Below are positions 55,017-63,962 of a DNA stretch of 64,000 nucleotides, piece by piece. A program made the translations under genes and the position numbers. Within the stretch, counting starts at the first letter, position 1, and each line of letters opens with the position of its first letter. The notes under the pieces are model-generated. The model saw nothing but the letters and a program-made list of their open reading frames with translations, made no database searches and was not told the origin of the DNA. Source of the DNA: Pseudomonadaceae bacterium (lineage in GTDB: Bacteria; Pseudomonadota; Gammaproteobacteria; Pseudomonadales; Azotimanducaceae); contig JANSXA010000006.1 of the NCBI GenBank assembly GCA_024743175.1, positions 299,400 to 363,399 of the forward strand. Reading direction: 5' to 3'.

Positions 55017-55472
55017 GTGCTGAGAGAGGGAGTCTTGGGAAGAGAAATTGTTACGATCAAAGATGTCGAGGAGCGTAAACTTCGGACCTATCAAGGCGGT
55101 TTAGCTTCAAAACCGGAAGGGGCGCCTCAAACAGAAGAAGTAGACAAATATGCAAATCGTTTGATGAAATACATTCCCGCGGAAATCGTGGGCGCCTATA
55201 TCGCGATCGACGTACTGTTTCGTGCCAATGAATCTGTTGGTACTTTGTTTCATTGGATTGCGTTCACGGTTTTGGCGTTAGCGACGCCCGTCTATCTTTT
55301 CAGGATTCAGAAAGTAAGGAAAAAATTACAGCTGGGTGTGTCCACGGTAGCATTCGCCGTCTGGGTCGCGGCCCTACCAGGACCGTTCGGGACGTTAGAA
55401 ATCTATTCCGCATTCGCAGCAGCCGTTGTTCTGATTCTGTACACAACCCTAGCCGCATTGATAGAAGCTTAG
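55017..55472 (+). CDS. Small membrane protein upstream of a subtilase
   Basis: A 151-aa protein starting with GTG. A soluble N-terminus of 50 residues is followed by four probable membrane segments (about 54-67, 75-95, 105-124, 127-148). Family unknown. The subtilase-like gene begins 2 bases after its stop, so the two are coupled. It may anchor, secrete or restrain the protease. Confidence 0.6.
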   Translation: MLREGVLGREIVTIKDVEERKLRTYQGGLASKPEGAPQTEEVDKYANRLMKYIPAEIVGAYIAIDVLFRANESVGTLFHWIAFTVLALATPVYLFRIQKVRKKLQLGVSTVAFAVWVAALPGPFGTLEIYSAFAAAVVLILYTTLAALIEA

Positions 55473-55474
55473 AA

Positions 55475-56599
55475 TTGGCATCGCTAGAACTTCGGTTAGA
55501 TGGCATTCCCAGTGAAGGGGTCATAGAGATTTCAGAGAATGAAATTCACACTTGGAATCGTACAGACGCAGCAGGAAGAATTGATTTTCCAACCCTAGAT
55601 ACGTCAGCCCAGAATCTTATTATACTTGCCAACCCCAGAGATGGTGGATGGAAAACCGTTGTTGTTGGTTATCCTCCGAATGGGGTTATAGACTGCCAAT
55701 CCTTTGGACCGTATACATCGTCACCCTGGTGGTTGGATGTTCTGAATCTGAACGACAAAAGTTCAACCCAGAACCGTATGAAAATCGGTGTTGTAGATAC
55801 TGATTTTGGTGATCCACACCCTTGGGTCGAAGATGCCCGTGTTAAAGGACGGTCAATAGGCACACCACAAATTGACCCTCCCCATGGCCGGATGATTGCA
55901 TCTCTCATAGCTAATTCATCTGGTTTCGATCCATGCGGTGCTTGTCCTGAAGCAGAGCTTTACGTGCACTCCGCATCAATGTCTGGTGATCCTGAGGGCG
56001 TTGATTTGGTCGAGGCAATCAACGGGATCGTAACACTCACAGACGCAGGAGTAGATATTATTACAATGAGCTTCGGCTTGCCGGGCAATTCAGACCTAGG
56101 CTTGGACAACGCTTTAGAGTATGCACAGATGAACGGAGTCTTGTTGATAGCGGCAAGCGGTAATGAAGGAAATTTTACACCTAGCTATCCAGCCAGCCAC
56201 GAGTCTGTGATTGCTGTCGGTGCGGTCACCGATGCGAGATTGCTCCCTCAAGAGAGCTTCGTGCTGTTGAGCATGGTGGACTATAGACGCGAGGATGTCG
56301 CATCACTCGTTTCTATGGGTCTTGATATGTGGCCTATGAGTAATTGGGTTGGCGTAGATGGCGTGATTGCTCCCGGAACCGGGGTGGTAGTGGATTGTGA
56401 GGATCGTCGTATCGATGTCTTCGGGACGTCATTTTCAGCCCCGCTCGTAGCAGCAGTCGCCGCTAGAATGTTCGCTAAAGAACCACCACCTAGTCGATCT
56501 ATTGAGACCCACAACACCCGAAAAGCGAGAATCATGTCTAATTGTTTCGATTTAGGCTTAGATGCTAAGATGGGAGGACGCGGTATGCCCGTGCTATAG
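55475..56599 (+). CDS. Subtilisin-like serine protease (S8 family)
   Basis: A 374-aa protein from TTG 55475, right after the upstream stop; no in-frame ATG precedes the domain except one deep in the previous gene. The catalytic triad is visible: Asp108 in IGVVDTDFGD, His137 in PPHGRM, Ser319 in GTSFSAP, with the oxyanion Asn in AASGNEG. A 70-residue beta-rich N-domain precedes it. No signal peptide, so it may act inside the cell or at the membrane with its neighbour. Cytoplasmic S8 proteases occur in conflict systems as death effectors; that role here is inference. Confidence 0.8.
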   Translation: MASLELRLDGIPSEGVIEISENEIHTWNRTDAAGRIDFPTLDTSAQNLIILANPRDGGWKTVVVGYPPNGVIDCQSFGPYTSSPWWLDVLNLNDKSSTQNRMKIGVVDTDFGDPHPWVEDARVKGRSIGTPQIDPPHGRMIASLIANSSGFDPCGACPEAELYVHSASMSGDPEGVDLVEAINGIVTLTDAGVDIITMSFGLPGNSDLGLDNALEYAQMNGVLLIAASGNEGNFTPSYPASHESVIAVGAVTDARLLPQESFVLLSMVDYRREDVASLVSMGLDMWPMSNWVGVDGVIAPGTGVVVDCEDRRIDVFGTSFSAPLVAAVAARMFAKEPPPSRSIETHNTRKARIMSNCFDLGLDAKMGGRGMPVL

Positions 56600-56606
56600 T
56601 GTAATT

Positions 56607-56834
56607 ATGGAATACGTTGTATCACTAAAATCGCCGTTTATGCGTCCACTTCAGAGGGACAAAGCGCTGGGTAAAATTCGAAGTACACTCGAAAAACTTG
56701 ATGGCGTGGAATTTTTGGACCAAGGCCCTGTTACGATTACGTTATCGTGCCAGAGCAATCATGTTTCAAAGATTGAAGCCGCAGTCATGCAATATGGTGT
56801 ACTCGACCCAGTCAGAACCTTTAAAACTTACTGA
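56607..56834 (+). CDS. 75-aa protein, possible protease inhibitor or pro-domain-like partner
   Basis: Starts 7 bases after the subtilase stop. The pattern (YVVSLKSP strand, helix DKALGKIRSTLEKL, strands EFLDQG and TITLSC, helix HVSKIEAAVMQY, final strand) suggests a ferredoxin-like fold, the fold of S8 pro-peptides and I9 inhibitors. It could hold the protease inactive in trans. No diagnostic sequence motif; structural inference only. Confidence 0.5.
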   Translation: MEYVVSLKSPFMRPLQRDKALGKIRSTLEKLDGVEFLDQGPVTITLSCQSNHVSKIEAAVMQYGVLDPVRTFKTY

Positions 56835-57182
56835 TCTCAGTTCGATTCCAAGGCTTTAGTTAAACAAGGTTTCCCCGTGCGGCGATTATCCGGCCTCTGC
56901 ACAAGAGCACTTGCAACGCACTGCATTTTGAGAACAGGTAAGGCTGGCGGACACTTTCCGGGTCCGCGAATTTAGCTAGATTTGCTCGAGTTACGTGGGT
57001 GGGTTGTCTGAGCGTATTGGCAGATAGTCAATTCGTTCAGCTTTTTCAAAAAAGCACCTTGTGTCTGGGACCTGTTGCGGGAAAGTGCAGAACGCGCCAC
57101 AAAAGATAAAGCAAACGAAGTTAGAGGAGGTTGGGTATCTCAACCTTCACTAATCCGCTGGAACGAGACTCTTAGTCGTGGT
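56835..57182. other. Intergenic stretch
   Basis: 348 bases between convergent genes; no gene, clear terminator or repeat recognised. Confidence 0.4.
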
Positions 57183-58268
57183 TCAAGCCGCGGTGCTGCC
57201 TATCCCTGCTGCTAACTTATAATGATTGACGAAACTCAGATCCCTTAGCACTGTAAATCGAGATGTGATTGGTGAATGCATAACGGAGCACAAGGCGCTT
57301 CTAAACAACAGACACAGCGTCTCTCGAATTTTGCGGTTTAACCCACCACCAGTCCAAAACCATCTATCGTGTAGACACAGCGCTGAGATCATCGGTTTAG
57401 ACTCGATCCGCACAAAGGTCGAATTCAGCGAACTAGATAGGGGTGCCCACAAGATATAACCTTCAAATGGTAAGTTATCATTCTTGGTTTGTTCGGGAGA
57501 CAACGGAAATAGCTCATCGTTGGCTTCACTCATCCCAGTAAGCTGGCGAGCGTGCATTTCGGCAGACGTACCGGCAATCACACCGAGCCTCGCATTGTTG
57601 ACGCCCTTAATACAAGCAGCCGAGTTCAACAACAGATCGCTATTGAACTTTCCGTATGGTACGTAGTTGTTATAACGGTGGATTCCGGAAAATAAGTTGG
57701 TGTCTAGGCCCATCAACATGATGTCTGGGCCGTCTTTCGCGAAGAGCGATTCACGCTGCACTAGTCCGTTGGGATCACCGGTCCAAATATCACAATTCAT
57801 GCCTCGTGAAATGAGGTACTTACGCATCCGTTGAGCCGCTAGGACGCCACTCGGAAATTTGGCTGGTGTATTGAATGAAAGGGGTCTATCCCCCCAAATG
57901 GACTGGTAGGCTGGAACAAACGTGTTTAGCAAGTCATCTACAAACATATCAGGTGATCTGATCTCTTCGGGTTTTGGATGAGGCAATTCGATCACACGGT
58001 GTTTTTGAACATCGTGTGACGCGATACAGGCGTTGAGATCACCATACCCGCGTTCACGGTCGAACATGAGTGTTGCATCAAGTTCCATTTCGATGTGCTC
58101 AATCAACATCGAACGGATATTGACAAATCCCGTTCCAACTACCTGATCGCCGACGAGGCGAGATAGGGTCGATATCGGTATGACACCTAATAAAATTTCA
58201 CCAGTAGCTAGTGTGAGTTCCACTAACTTGACGGCACCCAATTGCTTGGGCGAAGGTTTTCTATACAT
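57183..58268 (-). CDS. Unknown 361-aa protein
   Basis: A soluble protein preceded by GGGAGTGGATC. It begins with strands GAVKLVELTLATGEILLGVIPI, has a mixed centre (FPSGVLAAQRMRKYLISRG, ILMGLDT in outline) and a basic, Cys-containing C-terminus. No family or motif recognised. It is monocistronic, read away from the 58.5-kb gene. Confidence 0.5.
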   Translation of the reverse strand: MYRKPSPKQLGAVKLVELTLATGEILLGVIPISTLSRLVGDQVVGTGFVNIRSMLIEHIEMELDATLMFDRERGYGDLNACIASHDVQKHRVIELPHPKPEEIRSPDMFVDDLLNTFVPAYQSIWGDRPLSFNTPAKFPSGVLAAQRMRKYLISRGMNCDIWTGDPNGLVQRESLFAKDGPDIMLMGLDTNLFSGIHRYNNYVPYGKFNSDLLLNSAACIKGVNNARLGVIAGTSAEMHARQLTGMSEANDELFPLSPEQTKNDNLPFEGYILWAPLSSSLNSTFVRIESKPMISALCLHDRWFWTGGGLNRKIRETLCLLFRSALCSVMHSPITSRFTVLRDLSFVNHYKLAAGIGSTAA

Positions 58269-58508
58269 GATCCACTCCCAGTAGGTTTCGTATGCCTTGG
58301 AGGCTAAATGACGTTAAGATTAAACGTTGGGACTTTTGTAAAAGTTGCGTGAATACTTAATCAAAATTGAAATCGAGAGTGGTTGTTTTGGCTCAAACGG
58401 CGGTTTGGGCCAAAATAATGGGGATAGGAACGAAGAATCAACAAGAAAAACATCGTTCGCACGGAAGAGCAAGCGGACCGGATATACAGAGAGTTCTACC
58501 ATCATATA

Positions 58509-59231
58509 GTGGCTCTTATTAAAGAAGGCCAGCGCCATGGTTATCGCAAGAAGATTGGGCTAAAGCTGGATCGTTTGAGTCTAGCTGTGATTGAGGATTG
58601 GGCAGATTTAGAAGAAGCAGAAGAGACAATAAGCAAACGAGGAAACAGCGATTGGAATGCTCTGTTTCAAGCTGTGAATGCCCACAAAGGAGATTTGTCT
58701 AGCCGGCAGTATGTTCGAAAATCCTATGCGTTGTGGCATGAGGTTTTAGAACGGTATATGGACGGTCTCTCAACCTCTCAGATCGAAACTGTTACTCGAT
58801 TTTCAGCGAATTTAGCGAGGTTAATGCATCCAGCAATACCGGGCCACAATAACCGAAGAGCGTTGTTCTCCAACTTATCAACGTCTTCGAGACAGGGTCC
58901 TTTGCTGATTGAGGCTGTTCCAGAAGGCGGCTCTAGCGCTGGTCTTATTTACGTGACCACCGAACGCGCAAATTTGCCGATTGCCATTGGCATTGGCGTA
59001 CGACTGCGGCATCGTCAAGGTGTGGAGTATCAGTTACTCCTTCAGAACCTACGAAAAGGCACGCCTGGGGAGTCAGTGGAGTATTGTTCCGTTATACTAT
59101 CGAGGCACGCTGGTGAATGGTGTGTGATTGACCACTATCGGGCGGCATTTCGTGCATTTCTTGACCCGGATTATCAAATTGATAAATTTAGCTTCAGCGA
59201 AGTGATCGTTGACACGGACTTACAAATATAA
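58509..59231 (+). CDS. Unknown 240-aa protein, start uncertain
   Basis: GTG 58509 is the first usual start, but it has no ribosome site and the frame is open and protein-like for about 30 codons more (to 58424), without ATG, GTG or TTG. So the true N-terminus may be non-canonical or upstream frameshifted. The N-half is helical (DRLSLAVIEDWADLEEAEE), the C-half has strands (GLIYVTTERANLPIAIGIGV, YCSVILSRHAGEWCVIDHY). Not recognised. Followed after 10 bases by an ankyrin-like gene. Confidence 0.5.
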   Translation: MALIKEGQRHGYRKKIGLKLDRLSLAVIEDWADLEEAEETISKRGNSDWNALFQAVNAHKGDLSSRQYVRKSYALWHEVLERYMDGLSTSQIETVTRFSANLARLMHPAIPGHNNRRALFSNLSTSSRQGPLLIEAVPEGGSSAGLIYVTTERANLPIAIGIGVRLRHRQGVEYQLLLQNLRKGTPGESVEYCSVILSRHAGEWCVIDHYRAAFRAFLDPDYQIDKFSFSEVIVDTDLQI

Positions 59232-59241
59232 GGAGATAAGC

Positions 59242-59589
59242 TTGTTTGCACTCAAGGACAGTGATGGACTTAAAATGGCCGAAGACAAGGCTATTGACGA
59301 TTTTTTCTCAGCAGTTTGTCGTGGCGATGTAGATCAAGTCCGGCAGATGCTTAAAAGGAACATTCACTTGTTGAATCGCACGCATTCAGGTCGATGTGGC
59401 CGCACAGCATTGCATGAAGCGTTGATTGCCGGCGACGACGTTATGGCAACGTTGTTGTTAAGCTACGACGAAGTTTCGGTTAGCGAATGTGATGCGAATC
59501 TCATTCCCTTAACAACGCAGGCCGCAAAGTGTAATGATCAAGTCCGACAGAAGCTTTCGCAACGTCTCACTCTGCGTCGGATAGTTTAA
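59242..59589 (+). CDS. Short ankyrin-repeat-like protein
   Basis: A 115-aa protein. AAGGAG lies 7 bases before TTG 59242, which I take as start; ATG 59275 is the alternative. DFFSAVCRGDVDQVRQMLKRN and RTALHEALIAGDDVMATLLL are two ankyrin-type helix pairs. Ankyrin repeats bind proteins; here it may pair with the preceding gene product, as immunity or adaptor. Confidence 0.55.
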   Translation: MFALKDSDGLKMAEDKAIDDFFSAVCRGDVDQVRQMLKRNIHLLNRTHSGRCGRTALHEALIAGDDVMATLLLSYDEVSVSECDANLIPLTTQAAKCNDQVRQKLSQRLTLRRIV

Positions 59590-60267
59590 TCGAAGGCATC
59601 AACCAAGGTCATATCATTGCTGTTATGCACTCTTTGCTTAACAGAATCACCCATTCCGCGTTAAAAGTGGGTGTGGTTGCGTGACTAATGTTCAAAAAAA
59701 GCAGGCGAGGTCATAGAACGCATGTCGGTTGTGTTCGCCAAAGCTAAAGTTTTGATACATCAGTCGTAAACCGCATATTTCTTCGATCTTGCTGGATTAA
59801 TTGGCGATACTTTTTGAGTTTAGAAAACCTCGGACTGTGAGTCAGTCAAACTTGCTGCCAAGCTCTGCCGTTCCATTCTAGGAAACAGAACCATTTTCTT
59901 AGCATTTCTGTTTGAAGGTGCGCTTTGGTCGCAATCTGCGAGGCTACTGCACCTTTTCAGGCAGTTGTGCGAAAACTATCAGATACTCACTATCGAGGAG
60001 TAGGAGCTTCTCGTAGGCGATCGTAGATCAAATTTGAAGACTCAATCAATTCGAATCCAATCCCGTTGTAGCGTGACTCTGTTACCTAAGCTATCAATCT
60101 ACCTGTCTGTAACGGCTGTTGAAACTACCTAAAAGTGGTGGGCTTCCAATTCTAGTCTCAATGGCCTACTGTCACCCAGATCGGCATCGTGACAGTAAAT
60201 CAGGTCCCTGACTACGAGCGAGGCAGTAGCCGGCCACATCATCCCATCTGTTAGGGGGTAAGATACT
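59590..60267. other. Intergenic stretch before the patatin-like gene
   Basis: About 680 bases, no gene found. A minus-strand open frame at 60172-60438 lies largely over the patatin gene and is a shadow. Confidence 0.4.
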
Positions 60268-61908
60268 GTGAAGGCATGCGATCTTGTCATGAAAGGCGGA
60301 CTCACCAGCGGGGTCGTGTATCCAAAAACGATTATCGAACTGTCCCAAGCCTATGAATTTAAGCAGGTCGGTGGCGCTTCTGCGGGAGCCATTGCGGCAG
60401 CGTTCGCAGCCGCCGCCGAAATGAACCGTGCAGGTCAAGGTTTCGAGCGACTCGCTGAACTCCCCAACGAGCTCGGCGCAGGGTTGGAGGATTTGTTTCA
60501 GCCTTATCCCATCTATCGGCGAATTTTCAAAAAAGTACTTAAACGACTGGCAGAAAATAAGTCGTTTGGTGTTGGGTTCGTTATCTGGAATTTCATAGCG
60601 ATCCGCAAGCTGCTAAAAAATATTGATGAAACTCATTTTGGCATCTGTCCCGGCACCACTCAGGTACAAGCGAATAGCCCAGGACTCACCCAGTGGCTCA
60701 ACACGCGCTTAGAGTACGTGTCAGGACGAATTGATCATTTTGACGAAACCTTGCCTGCCGTCCCGTTAACCTTCGGGATGCTTGGTCAGGCGGGTGTTCA
60801 GTTGAAACTCATCACGACCAACCTGACGCGACACCGGCCAGAAACGTTGCCCCTAAGGCGCGGATTTCGCCTCAAGGAAGATGATCTCAACACATTCTTG
60901 CCCCGCAATGTTGCCGATCACATACGTCTTGATCCAACAAGCGAAGATGCTTCCCTCTACAAGGTGCCAGCGGGGGAGGACATGCCCGTCCTATTGGCCG
61001 TTCGCATGTCACTGGCGTTTCCACTACTGTTTTCGGCTGTACCTTTGTATGCGATCGACTATTCGCTAGTCGTAGACACACCCAGGTGTAAAGAGCAAGC
61101 AGAGCGCCCTCAACTGAACCTCTTCTCCGATGGCGGCATTTCAAGCAATTTTCCCATTCATTATTTTGATGCGATGTTTCCCACGCGTCCCACATTTGGC
61201 ATCAACTTAACAGCGCATCACCCTTGCAGGCACGGTCAGGACACATCCTCGGGTCCACTATGGAATCGCATCTACATGCCCTTCAAACCTGGCGGTGGTT
61301 TGTCACATGGAGCCAGCACTATCAACAGTCTTGGTGGATTTCTGTTCTCCATCATCAACAGCGCCAAGGATTGGCAGGATGCCCTGCAGAGCCGTATGCC
61401 GGGTTATCGAGAACGGATTGTGCACATCGCCCTTAAAGACGAGGAAGGGGGTGCTAACTTAAGCATGCCATCAGAGACGATCGATGCGTTGACTGAATTG
61501 GGCGAACTTGCTGCAGTGCGCATTCTTTCAGGGCATGGGACAAATTCCGAAAACGAGCCTGCCTTTTCATTCAAAGTACACCAGTGGCGTCGCTTGCTCT
61601 CGGTGATGGCCGCACTTGAAGACGAATTGCCTCGCTTGATTGGGGCGTATTCAGATCCAAACCTGTTCAGCGATCCATCGGATGTCCCGGTATCAGACCT
61701 CATTAATGAATTGATCGTAGGGATTACCGATGCAGAGTGGCAAGCCTTAGGCTACAAACCACCGACCCCGGATGAACTCACTAAACTCAAGGCGCGGCTC
61801 GATGCATTGGTCCTGCTTTCTAGAACCTGGGCAGAGCAATCTCGTGACCCGAGTTGGAACATGCCATCACCCGCCGCGTCGCTGGCCATGAAATCAATCC
61901 AGGTGTGA
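60268..61908 (+). CDS. Patatin-like phospholipase
   Basis: A 546-aa protein starting GTG with AGGGGG upstream. Catalytic features: oxyanion loop KGGLTSGV (9-16), nucleophile Ser38 in GGASAG, and Asp288 in FSDGGISSN (the dyad partner). A hydrophobic insertion at about 90-115 could contact membrane. The C-terminal 180 residues are extra to the core. Such enzymes hydrolyse lipids; in phage defence they serve as membrane-degrading effectors, but no cyclase or sensor gene is seen next to this one. Confidence 0.85.
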   Translation: MKACDLVMKGGLTSGVVYPKTIIELSQAYEFKQVGGASAGAIAAAFAAAAEMNRAGQGFERLAELPNELGAGLEDLFQPYPIYRRIFKKVLKRLAENKSFGVGFVIWNFIAIRKLLKNIDETHFGICPGTTQVQANSPGLTQWLNTRLEYVSGRIDHFDETLPAVPLTFGMLGQAGVQLKLITTNLTRHRPETLPLRRGFRLKEDDLNTFLPRNVADHIRLDPTSEDASLYKVPAGEDMPVLLAVRMSLAFPLLFSAVPLYAIDYSLVVDTPRCKEQAERPQLNLFSDGGISSNFPIHYFDAMFPTRPTFGINLTAHHPCRHGQDTSSGPLWNRIYMPFKPGGGLSHGASTINSLGGFLFSIINSAKDWQDALQSRMPGYRERIVHIALKDEEGGANLSMPSETIDALTELGELAAVRILSGHGTNSENEPAFSFKVHQWRRLLSVMAALEDELPRLIGAYSDPNLFSDPSDVPVSDLINELIVGITDAEWQALGYKPPTPDELTKLKARLDALVLLSRTWAEQSRDPSWNMPSPAASLAMKSIQV

Positions 61909-61987
61909 TGGACAAACCAGGCATAGGATAAAAGTTAGAAAAGCCAAAAGTGTAATGGGTGTATACAACAGTGTGGGGAAATGAACA

Positions 61988-62617
61988 GTGACAGAACGCG
62001 TTTTTAAGCTCGATCAAGTAAAGGTCAAAAACATCACGAAACTCACAGACAGAGGGGATAAACACCTACTGAGGTTTACCTTGTTCTATCCACGTCCAGG
62101 TACGCCAAAAATCGAAACACTGAAGATTTTGCAGACCAAACTTCAATCGAACAAGATGCGTTCTTTTACAAGAGATGACTTTTTAAAACGCATCGTATTC
62201 AAAGAAAACGTTGTTGGAGAATTCCTTCTTAGAGCAGAAGTAATTGTTGTGGATCGACCGAGTAAAGTCGAAGCTTTCTTAAAGAAGCTCTTCGGCGGCG
62301 TGTTGCAATTCGCGATTGGACGCAAGATCGAGGGCATCGGCAATGTCTACCTGGGCAAAGCCTCTGAAATAACCAACGATGCACTGTTTGAAGAAGAAGG
62401 TGATGAGACCCTCCAAGTGATTAGTAAAGGGGAGGCCACCCTCAACGCAGGCACACTCGACAGCTGTATCACCATAGAACTAGAAGCGCCTAAAACGCTT
62501 AAACAGACAAGCAAACCGCAATCAAATAAAGGTGGCAAAAAGCACACTACGAATGCAGTGTTGTTGAAAAAAGGGGCGCCGAATGGCGCTATCAAGCTCA
62601 CGCTGGATGCATTGTAA
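61988..62617 (+). CDS. Unknown 209-aa protein downstream of the patatin gene
   Basis: Begins at GTG 61988. Beta-rich, basic protein with paired strands (KVKNITKLTD, HLLRFTLFYPR, EFLLRAEVIVVD, CITIELEAP), a disordered Lys/Ser/Gln region near 170-190 and a final strand. No motif recognised. 79 bases separate it from the patatin gene, so co-transcription is likely; it may be its regulator or target-binding partner. Confidence 0.5.
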   Translation: MTERVFKLDQVKVKNITKLTDRGDKHLLRFTLFYPRPGTPKIETLKILQTKLQSNKMRSFTRDDFLKRIVFKENVVGEFLLRAEVIVVDRPSKVEAFLKKLFGGVLQFAIGRKIEGIGNVYLGKASEITNDALFEEEGDETLQVISKGEATLNAGTLDSCITIELEAPKTLKQTSKPQSNKGGKKHTTNAVLLKKGAPNGAIKLTLDAL

Positions 62618-62654
62618 TGCTTATGCGTGTTAGCCCCCAAAGGACCCAAAAAAT

Positions 62655-62820
62655 AATGAACGAGACACTCTCATCACGAGCTTGGCTGTTGCTATTCACC
62701 ATCGTTGGCCTGGTAGTACTGTTGGCCAATTCCTTTTGTATACACGTTTTCGCTAAGACAAAATGCTTTGGCGTTTTCATCGCTGATGAAAATACTTGGA
62801 CCTACATTCATCGCCTGTAG
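62655..62820 (+). pseudogene. Small membrane-protein gene cut by the IS
   Basis: From ATG 62655: one membrane segment (WLLLFTIVGLVVLLANSF) and a short tail. Its last codons and TAG come from the IS tip (TGTAG at 62816-62820), so the original gene probably ran on. Function unknown. Confidence 0.4.
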
Positions 62821-63962
62821 GTGGCGAATTGGTGCTCACGCAGGAATTGGCGTGTGGAATAATCCGCGGCAATGTTGTTGCCAACCATAGTCATTGATGT
62901 TGACGTATGCCTGGTTGGCTTGTTGACCGAATTTCGCCGGTGAAAGCCCGGAGAGGGCTGCGTGTGTACGATGGTTATTGTAGTAATCTTTGAATTCGTC
63001 CAGCTTTCTCTCAAGGTCAAGGGAATTCCCGAAAGGCACGTGATCCAGATATTCGCGTCGAATGGTGCTAATCACTCGTTCGATGAACGGATGAGACATA
63101 GGCGCATACGGAATACTTTTGATCTCCGTTACTTCCAGGATTCGCAGATTTGCGCGCCACCGATGAAATCGGAAAAGAGGATCATTGTCGCTACTGAGGT
63201 AGCGGGGTGGATCGCTCTCCGAAATAGCGTGGTTGGACATTCTGCATGCGTTGATGCCATCGACGTCGCCGTGATGAATTCCGAAACCAATGATTCTGCG
63301 GCTGTATTGGTCCATGACAACCAGAACCCAATAGGACTTAAGCGTTAAAGATTCACAGCGAAACAGATCGATGCTCCAAAGGCTGTCTTTACTGTGATCT
63401 AGTAACGATAGCCATGAGGGACCTTGCGTGTTGCCTGGCTTTGGCTTGTAGTGTTTGGCTAGCACGCGGCGTACTGCATCCTTGTTGATCTCAAAGCCGA
63501 AAGTGAGGGAGACGATGTATGCAATGCGCGGACAGCCATAGCGGGGGTTGCGCTGCTTCAGTTCAACGATGGCCGCGATGAGTTCACGAGAAGGACCTTT
63601 GGGTCCGGGTCGTCGGTGACCTTTATTGTTGAATAAGCGACGGTATTTGCGTTTCACTAAAGCGCGATGAAACGTCAAAAGGGTAGAGGGTTGGATAGTC
63701 ACCGCGACAGATAATCGTCTACTGGCAGAAATGAAAAGTGACAATCCGCCTAGAATGAAACGGTCGGTTGTCTTTAGGTTTGGTGCCTTCTGTCGTGAAC
63801 GGCTCAGTATGGTGAGTTGGTGTTTGAGCAGCAGGTTTTCGGCAATGATGGCTTTGATGCCACCAGGACGGAGCATCTTGGCGACAACCACCAAAATATG
63901 AATAGTAAGCAGAAAGGCAATTTTCATTCTGCTCTATCTTAGATAGACATCAGTTCGCTACA
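62816..63962 (-). mobile_element. Insertion sequence with DDE (rve) transposase
   Basis: About 1147 bp. The left end reads TGTAGGTGGCGAATTGGTG; the reverse complement of the right end reads TGTAGCGAACTGATGTC, short imperfect inverted repeats. It contains one transposase gene on the minus strand. No clear target duplication is seen. The limits are tentative. Confidence 0.55.
62836..63927 (-). CDS. DDE-type (integrase-core) transposase
   Basis: A 363-aa single-frame transposase: hydrophobic N-terminus, HTH-like region (GPSRELIAAIVELKQRNPRYG), then the rve core with LWSIDLF (Asp), YLSSDNDPLF (Asp) and PFIERVISTIRREYLD (Glu), ending DYYNNHRTHAALSGLSP. One-frame organisation distinguishes it from the IS3 element at 25 kb. 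No interruption is visible. Confidence 0.82.
   Translation of the reverse strand: MKIAFLLTIHILVVVAKMLRPGGIKAIIAENLLLKHQLTILSRSRQKAPNLKTTDRFILGGLSLFISASRRLSVAVTIQPSTLLTFHRALVKRKYRRLFNNKGHRRPGPKGPSRELIAAIVELKQRNPRYGCPRIAYIVSLTFGFEINKDAVRRVLAKHYKPKPGNTQGPSWLSLLDHSKDSLWSIDLFRCESLTLKSYWVLVVMDQYSRRIIGFGIHHGDVDGINACRMSNHAISESDPPRYLSSDNDPLFRFHRWRANLRILEVTEIKSIPYAPMSHPFIERVISTIRREYLDHVPFGNSLDLERKLDEFKDYYNNHRTHAALSGLSPAKFGQQANQAYVNINDYGWQQHCRGLFHTPIPA

Noticed and set aside
55253..55474. Long upstream start for the subtilase at ATG 55253
   Set aside because: It would overlap the membrane-protein gene by 220 bases and adds an Arg-rich, nonhomologous segment; TTG 55475 is more likely.
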